Made by a program: the position numbers and the translations under genes
Notes under the pieces: model-generated
Told to the model about the DNA's origin: nothing
Database searches by the model: none
What the model saw: only the letters and a program-made list of their open reading frames with translations
Source: Eubacteriales Family XIII. Incertae Sedis bacterium
Lineage (GTDB): Bacteria > Bacillota > Clostridia > Peptostreptococcales > Anaerovoracaceae
NCBI GenBank assembly: GCA_031278255.1
Contig: JAITKU010000162.1
Span: 1 to 10,673, forward strand
Direction: 5' to 3'
DNA: 10,673 bases
Part shown: piece after piece, positions 6,918 to 10,673 of the stretch
Numbering within the stretch: position 1 is the stretch's first letter
Layout: each line of letters starts with the position of its first letter

Positions 6918-7785
6918 GGGCATAGAGGACGCGATCGTTTCCGGACAGGTCCTTGAAGCACGCGGGCGCGCCGAAGCGCCCCGTTTCCCGAATCAGGTCC
7001 GTGACGGCTTCCGCCTGATCGAAACCGATTTCGAGGAAGAGGGCGCCTTTCTTTTTCAGATAAAGATGTGCCTTTTCCAAGATGCGCCGATAGGCCGCAA
7101 GACCGTCCGCGCCGCCGTCCAGGGCTTGCGCCGGCTCATGCTCGCTGATTTCGGGCGCCAGGGTTTTCAGTACGTCGCTTGCGATGTAGGGGGGATTGGA
7201 TACGATGATGTGATACTTGGCGCGGCCCGGACCCGCGCGCAAAGCGTCAAACATATCGCTTTCGGCAAAGCGTATCCGGTCGCGCACACCCGACGCCGCG
7301 GCGTTCTCCCGCGCCACGGCAAGCGCCGCGCCGCTTATATCCGTGGCTTTCATCCGCAGATCCGCCCTGTTCTTGCACAGGCTGACGGCGATCGCGCCGC
7401 TTCCGACGCCGATTTCGAGGGCACGCCAGCCGCAAAGCGGCTTTTTTTCGCGCTCCATATACGCGAGCAGGGCCTCCACGAGGATTTCCGTATCCCGCCT
7501 CGGTATGAGAACGCGTTCATCCACCGCGAAATCCAAGCCCATGAAAGCCCGCTTGCCGGTGATGTAGTGCAGGGGCCTGCGCGCGGCCCTCGCGTCCAAA
7601 AGGTTGAAATAGGCCTCGCAAAGCTTTTCGTTCGGCCTCTCGCCCCGCCTTATGAACAGCTGCGCCCTGTCGAATTTCATAAGGAAGCAAAGCAACTCTT
7701 CCGCGTCGGCTTTCGCCTCTTCGCATCCCGCATCCGCGAGCCGCGTTTCAGCCACTTTCAGTAACGCATATATTTCCAAACTCAT
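6907..7785 (-). CDS. prmC: PrmC (HemK), release factor glutamine N5-methyltransferase
   Basis: PrmC methylates the glutamine of the GGQ motif in peptide-chain release factors, using S-adenosylmethionine, which speeds translation termination. 292 aa, normal for the family. An N-terminal helical substrate-binding domain (about 1-85) precedes a Rossmann-fold methyltransferase with SAM motif LEIGVGSG (123-130) and catalytic N197-P-P-Y motif (VSNPPYIAS), diagnostic of the HemK/PrmC group. The ATG at 7785 has GAGGA eight bases upstream. It starts 40 bases after the rho stop, and no terminator is visible between them, so it should be the last gene of the LCP-rho-prmC operon. It converges with the kinase gene, with stops 7 bases apart. 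The usual neighbours rpmE (between rho and prmC) and prfA (after prmC) are absent here. Confidence 0.95.
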   Translation of the reverse strand: MSLEIYALLKVAETRLADAGCEEAKADAEELLCFLMKFDRAQLFIRRGERPNEKLCEAYFNLLDARAARRPLHYITGKRAFMGLDFAVDERVLIPRRDTEILVEALLAYMEREKKPLCGWRALEIGVGSGAIAVSLCKNRADLRMKATDISGAALAVARENAAASGVRDRIRFAESDMFDALRAGPGRAKYHIIVSNPPYIASDVLKTLAPEISEHEPAQALDGGADGLAAYRRILEKAHLYLKKKGALFLEIGFDQAEAVTDLIRETGRFGAPACFKDLSGNDRVLYARAL

Positions 7786-7825
7786 GCAAAAATCCTCGGG
7801 TCATTTACTGCGACGGCCGCGCGGG

Positions 7826-9346
7826 TCAGTAGGACCCGTTGCGATCGACAAGTGCCTTGCGTATGACGCGGATGAAGTCCGCGTTCGACCGCGTGTGCGC
7901 GAGGTGATCTATGATCGTCTCCGTCACGTCCTGCGTGCCGAGGTTCGCCATGGCCCTGCGCATGATCCAGATGGCTTCAAGCTCATCCTGATCCATCAGC
8001 AGGTCCTCGCGCCGCGTGCCGGATTTGTTCAGATTGATGGCGGGGAAGATACGCTTCTCCGATAATTTCCTGTCCAGATGCAGTTCCATATTGCCGGTGC
8101 CCTTGAATTCCTCGAAGATCACGTCGTCCATGCGGCTGCCCGTTTCGACCAAGGCGGTCGCGAGTATCGTAATGCTGCCGCCCTCCTCCATCTTGCGCGC
8201 GGCGCCGAAGAACTTCTTGGGCTTGTAGAGCGCGCTCGGGTCCAGCCCGCCGGAAAGCGTTCTGCCGGACGGCGGCACGACGAGGTTGTACGCGCGCGCG
8301 AGCCTCGTAATGCTGTCGAGGAGGATCACGACATCCTTGCTGTGTTCCACGAGCCGCTGCGCTCTGGCCAGCACCATCTCCGCAACCTTGACGTGGTTTT
8401 GCGGCTGCTCGTCAAAGGTGGAATAGATGACCTCGCCGCTGATGGAACGCTGCATATCCGTCACTTCCTCGGGGCGCTCGTCCACGAGAAGCACGATCAA
8501 TTCAACCTCCGGATGCATCTTTTCTATCGTGTTCGCGACCTTTTTCAAAAGTATCGTCTTGCCCGCCTTGGGCGGCGCGACGATCAGGCCCCTCTGCCCC
8601 TTGCCTATGGGCGCCACGAGGTTGATCAGGCGCATCGACAGGTCCCGCGAGCCGTCCTCGAGGTTCAGGCGTTCTTTGGGGAAGATGGGCGTCAGATTGT
8701 CGAAATCCGGCCTCTCGATGGATACCTTCAGTTCGTCGCCGTTGACCTTGAACACGTAGAGCAACGCGCCGAAGCGTTCCCCCTCGTTGGGGCGCCGCGA
8801 AACGCCGTTTATTTTGTCGCCTGTTTTGAGGTTGAATCTTCTGATTTGAGACGGAGAGACATAGACATCTTTTTCGCTGGTCAGAAAATTGTGAAAGCGC
8901 AGAAATCCGAAACCGCCGTCGGCTATTTCGAGTATGCCGTCCACTTCGTAGCGATTCTTTTTCTCCTCGCTTTCCGCGGCGCTCTCTTTCGGGGCTTCGG
9001 CCTGCCGGGCCGCAGTCTCTTTTGGGGTGTCTGCCTGCCGGGCCGCGGGTTGCTCCGCGTCCGTGTCCGCGGACGGACTCTTGCGGGCCGCCGGCGCGGG
9101 CGCCGGCATCGCCGCGGCTTCCGCGGGCGCCGCGCGTTCCGCGGCCGCCGCGGTCTTGCGCGGGCGTCGCACCGTCTCCGGTCTCTCCGCAGCGGACGCT
9201 TTCCCGTCCCCCGTTTCCGATCCGCCCGCCGTAAGCGCCGCGAGAAGCTCGGCTTTCTTCAGCGTGTCGTAACCCGGAATCTTGAAAGCCCTTGCGATTT
9301 CGCGCAGTTCCGCGATTCTTTTGGACTTCAGTGTCGCTTCATCCAT
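7826..9346 (-). CDS. rho: Transcription termination factor Rho with an extended low-complexity insertion
   Basis: Rho is the hexameric RNA-dependent ATPase that ends transcription and suppresses antisense and horizontally acquired transcripts. 506 aa from the ATG at 9346, chosen over a GTG at 9460 because AAGGAG (9358-9353) lies six bases upstream and the protein then begins directly with the Rho_N helices (about 4-38). Residues 41-131 form an Ala/Pro/Glu-rich, probably disordered insertion absent from compact Rho proteins such as the 419-aa E. coli one. Next come the cold-shock-like RNA-binding domain (GFGFLR, about 136-210), Walker A PPKAGKT (K263/T264), Walker B LLDS (D344) and the Rho C-terminal region. 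The stop of the upstream LCP gene is one base away, so translation is probably coupled. Insertions at this position are known in Actinobacteria and Clostridia and can alter RNA binding or drive phase separation. Confidence 0.97.
   Translation of the reverse strand: MDEATLKSKRIAELREIARAFKIPGYDTLKKAELLAALTAGGSETGDGKASAAERPETVRRPRKTAAAAERAAPAEAAAMPAPAPAARKSPSADTDAEQPAARQADTPKETAARQAEAPKESAAESEEKKNRYEVDGILEIADGGFGFLRFHNFLTSEKDVYVSPSQIRRFNLKTGDKINGVSRRPNEGERFGALLYVFKVNGDELKVSIERPDFDNLTPIFPKERLNLEDGSRDLSMRLINLVAPIGKGQRGLIVAPPKAGKTILLKKVANTIEKMHPEVELIVLLVDERPEEVTDMQRSISGEVIYSTFDEQPQNHVKVAEMVLARAQRLVEHSKDVVILLDSITRLARAYNLVVPPSGRTLSGGLDPSALYKPKKFFGAARKMEEGGSITILATALVETGSRMDDVIFEEFKGTGNMELHLDRKLSEKRIFPAINLNKSGTRREDLLMDQDELEAIWIMRRAMANLGTQDVTETIIDHLAHTRSNADFIRVIRKALVDRNGSY
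8981..9046. repeat. Tandem 33-bp repeat (two units) in the Rho insertion
   Basis: Units 8981-9013 and 9014-9046 encode AARQAEAPKES (112-122) and AARQADTPKET (101-111). By eye, 27 of 33 bases are identical. The in-frame 11-residue duplication sits in the disordered linker and suggests growth of the linker by tandem duplication. Confidence 0.75.
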
Positions 9347-9347
9347 A

Positions 9348-10475
9348 CTATTCTCCTTGTTGTCCCCCGGCGGCGTTTCCCCCGGCGCTTTCCCCGGCGA
9401 CGCCCGCGCCGGAAGCGTCCTCCAAAGCGGGCTGTTCCGGTTGCACGGAATATATTTCACGGATCATTTCTTCTATTTTCTTCGTGTCGGGGTAGATGTA
9501 TTTCGCGTCCGCCTTGTACGGCAACATGTAGGTCGAAATGCTTTCCGCGGACATGCCCATCGCCTTTTGCGCCAGATACAACATCTTGCTCATAGGCATA
9601 TCCGAGGTCACGTTTTCGCGAACGGTCGCGGCCAGCTTGGGCAGATCGGACTGCAAAGCCTGCTTGAACGCCGATTTCATGAAGGTCTGCTGCGCGTCGA
9701 TACGACCGAGGTCCGCATTCGCATAGCCCTTCCTGTAGCGCAGGAATTTCACGGAATCCTCGCCGTTCAGCGTCTGCAAGCCCGGCTTCAGGTGTATGAT
9801 GAGCGGCGGACTGTCCTTCCTGTCCTCGTAATCGAAGCCCGGCGGAATGTCCACGGGCACGCCCTCGATCGCGTCCACGATCTTCTCCACGCCGTCGTAT
9901 TCGATCACGGCGTAGTAGTTGATGGGCATACCGAGCAGTATCTCGCTCACGGCTCTGGCCGAATTCAGGGGATCCCTCCTGTAGGCGGCGTTGATCTTGT
10001 TCTCGGCGTCGCTGTTGTAGCCCGCTCTGTGATAATAGGTGTCCCGCGGGATCGAGACGATATCCACATGCCGCGCGTCGATATCGAAGCTGACGAGCAT
10101 GATCGTATCGGTCAGGCCCCCGTTTACGCCCAGAAGCATACAGTTCACGCGCTTTTTGTCTTTGAAAGCCGCGTAGAACGGGCTGTTGCTCGGAATGAAA
10201 TAATCCGTGAAGTCCTCTTCCAGTATGACGAGTTCCGTTTCCTCGCCGTCCTCGCCGACCTCGCCGGCGACGGACAGGGGACGAAATTCCAAGAACGCGC
10301 CCATCACGGGGACCAAGGCGACGCTGAGGACAATGAAAGCCGCGAGAAAGGATATCCAGAAAGCCATCTTCTTGTTGTTCGATTTTATGACCGCGCCCTT
10401 TGGAACGGGGGCCTCCGTCGTACCGCCCACATCCGAAGCGCGGGGGGATTTTTTAATTTTTATGTTTTTAATCAT
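9348..10475 (-). CDS. LytR-CpsA-Psr (LCP) family membrane protein, wall-polymer ligase-like
   Basis: LCP enzymes move lipid-linked anionic glycopolymers onto peptidoglycan outside the membrane. 375 aa from the ATG at 10475; an in-frame ATG at 10517 would add 14 residues, used in the numbering below. Neither start has a visible Shine-Dalgarno. Layout: basic cytoplasmic tail, one membrane segment (about 52-74, AFWISFLAAFIVLS), LCP domain (about 120-300), and a Gly/Ala/Glu-rich tail. Conserved features present: D137 (TDTIML), R158 (SIPRDT), R260/R262 (LRYRK) and the GRIDAQQ motif. Two positions normally catalytic are changed: the Asp of LLLGVD is N132 (LLGVNGG), and the Arg of R(S/T)DT is L135 (LTDT). 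The stop is one base from the rho start, and the rho ribosome site lies inside this gene. The family call is solid; catalytic competence is uncertain. Confidence 0.9.
   Translation of the reverse strand: MIKNIKIKKSPRASDVGGTTEAPVPKGAVIKSNNKKMAFWISFLAAFIVLSVALVPVMGAFLEFRPLSVAGEVGEDGEETELVILEEDFTDYFIPSNSPFYAAFKDKKRVNCMLLGVNGGLTDTIMLVSFDIDARHVDIVSIPRDTYYHRAGYNSDAENKINAAYRRDPLNSARAVSEILLGMPINYYAVIEYDGVEKIVDAIEGVPVDIPPGFDYEDRKDSPPLIIHLKPGLQTLNGEDSVKFLRYRKGYANADLGRIDAQQTFMKSAFKQALQSDLPKLAATVRENVTSDMPMSKMLYLAQKAMGMSAESISTYMLPYKADAKYIYPDTKKIEEMIREIYSVQPEQPALEDASGAGVAGESAGGNAAGGQQGE
9353..9358 (-). promoter_or_regulatory. Ribosome binding site that fixes the rho start
   Basis: AAGGAG on the minus strand with a six-base gap to the ATG at 9346. 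It decides the start against the upstream in-frame GTG (9460), whose extra 38 residues overlap the LCP gene and do not look like Rho. It lies within the last codons of the LCP gene, which suits translational coupling. Confidence 0.85.
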
Positions 10476-10478
10476 ATT

Positions 10479-10508
10479 TGGACAAATGCAAGAATGGGCG
10501 AATTTTAT
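10479..10508 (+). promoter_or_regulatory. Possible rightward promoter upstream of the small ORF
   Basis: Plus strand: -35 TGGACA (5 of 6, 10479-10484), 18 bases, -10 TTTTAT (4 of 6, 10503-10508). The predicted start is near 10515, giving a leader of about 40 bases to the ATG at 10554. It overlaps the region just upstream of the LCP gene, where I find no convincing leftward promoter. Confidence 0.3.
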
Positions 10509-10553
10509 GATGGGCATAAAACAAGCGCGCCGCGTCCGGAACGGAGGTTTTTT

Positions 10554-10610
10554 ATGCCCTGCACCGCAAAAGCGATAAGATCGTCTCTATTTTATACCTG
10601 TTTCACTTAA
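10554..10610 (+). CDS. Candidate 18-codon small ORF with perfect Shine-Dalgarno
   Basis: ATG at 10554 is preceded by GGAGG (10543-10547) with an ideal six-base gap. The product would be MPCTAKAIRSSLFYTCFT, ending in TAA at 10608-10610. It lies in the gap diverging from the LCP gene, with a possible promoter at 10479-10508. It has two cysteines and a hydrophobic second half but matches no family I recognise. It could be a small peptide gene or a leader for the downstream frame. The ribosome site is the main support; a chance hit is possible. Confidence 0.35.
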   Translation: MPCTAKAIRSSLFYTCFT

Positions 10611-10619
10611 AAATAAAGG

Positions 10620-10673
10620 GTGAAGCGGAAATTGAAATATTACTTTTGCGTTACAGAGCCTGCCGCCGCCCGG
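10620..10673 (+). CDS. Possible start of a gene running off the right edge (partial)
   Basis: GTG at 10620 or TTG at 10632 opens a frame with no stop to the window end. From the TTG it reads MKYYFCVTEPAAAR, preceded by AAAGGG 11 bases upstream. It is in the same frame as, and just after, the two TAA stops of the small ORF. The start loosely resembles diacylglycerol-kinase-type proteins (short beta strand, then NPAA-like residues), but fourteen residues cannot settle this. A leftward gene ending near here, with a minus-strand TAA at 10642-10640, is an equally open alternative. Confidence 0.2.
   Translation, partial: MKRKLKYYFCVTEPAAAR

Noticed and set aside
9347..9460. N-terminal extension of Rho from a GTG at 9460
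   Set aside because: The extra 38 residues overlap the LCP gene in another frame and do not resemble Rho; the ATG at 9346 has a perfect AAGGAG.
8078..9595. Plus-strand open frame of 505 codons opposite rho and the LCP end
   Set aside because: Low-complexity Arg/Gly translation mirroring the rho codons; rho is unambiguous on the other strand.
9282..10610. Plus-strand open frame of 442 codons opposite the LCP gene
   Set aside because: Shadow of the LCP gene; only its last 18 codons, which have their own ATG and Shine-Dalgarno, are kept as a separate candidate.
10591..10619. Leftward -10-like TATAAA (10596-10591) as LCP promoter
   Set aside because: No acceptable -35 at 16-18 bases and no extended -10; AT-rich sequence alone is not enough.
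10602..10624. TTCAC...GTGAA inverted repeat near the right end
   Set aside because: Only five base pairs around a 13-base AT-rich loop and no T-run; expected by chance.

Overview
The window is GC-rich with AT-rich intergenic stretches. It reads as chromosomal DNA of a high-GC member of the Clostridia (Bacillota). The inference rests on an AddB-type (not RecB/RecC) nuclease-helicase subunit, a LytR-CpsA-Psr wall enzyme, a FIST-domain protein paired with a soluble hybrid histidine kinase, and Rho with a long low-complexity insertion next to prmC. The genus cannot be named from this sequence alone. I see no phage, insertion sequence, CRISPR array, tRNA or rRNA.

Layout, left to right. (1) Positions 1-221 hold the terminator of addB and then a near-consensus sigma-A promoter pointing left, with a 14-bp palindrome at its predicted start site. 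A strong ribosome site follows at the very edge, so another leftward gene should begin just outside the window. (2) addB (222-3761, minus) encodes a double-strand-break repair nuclease subunit with intact nuclease and iron-sulfur residues but no recognisable Walker A. (3) Positions 3762-3977 are a divergent promoter region with an imperfect inverted repeat. (4) A rightward two-gene unit follows: a FIST-domain sensor protein (3978-5141), then a soluble PAS hybrid histidine kinase (5190-6899). (5) A leftward, tightly packed operon, LCP protein - rho - prmC (10475 down to 6907), converges on the kinase gene with only 7 bases between the stop codons. (6) Positions 10476-10673 hold a possible rightward promoter, an 18-codon ORF with a perfect ribosome site, and perhaps the start of another gene.

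Working together: the FIST protein and kinase look like one cytoplasmic ligand-sensing phosphorelay whose final response regulator is not in the window. The LCP-rho-prmC unit combines wall-polymer attachment, transcription termination and release-factor methylation, probably as a translationally coupled housekeeping operon. The usual partners addA, rpmE and prfA are absent from the window. Most of the window is ordinary core genome. The points most worth a second look are the degenerate AddB Walker A, the two substituted catalytic-site positions in the LCP protein, the ambiguous start of the kinase, and the small ORF at the right end.
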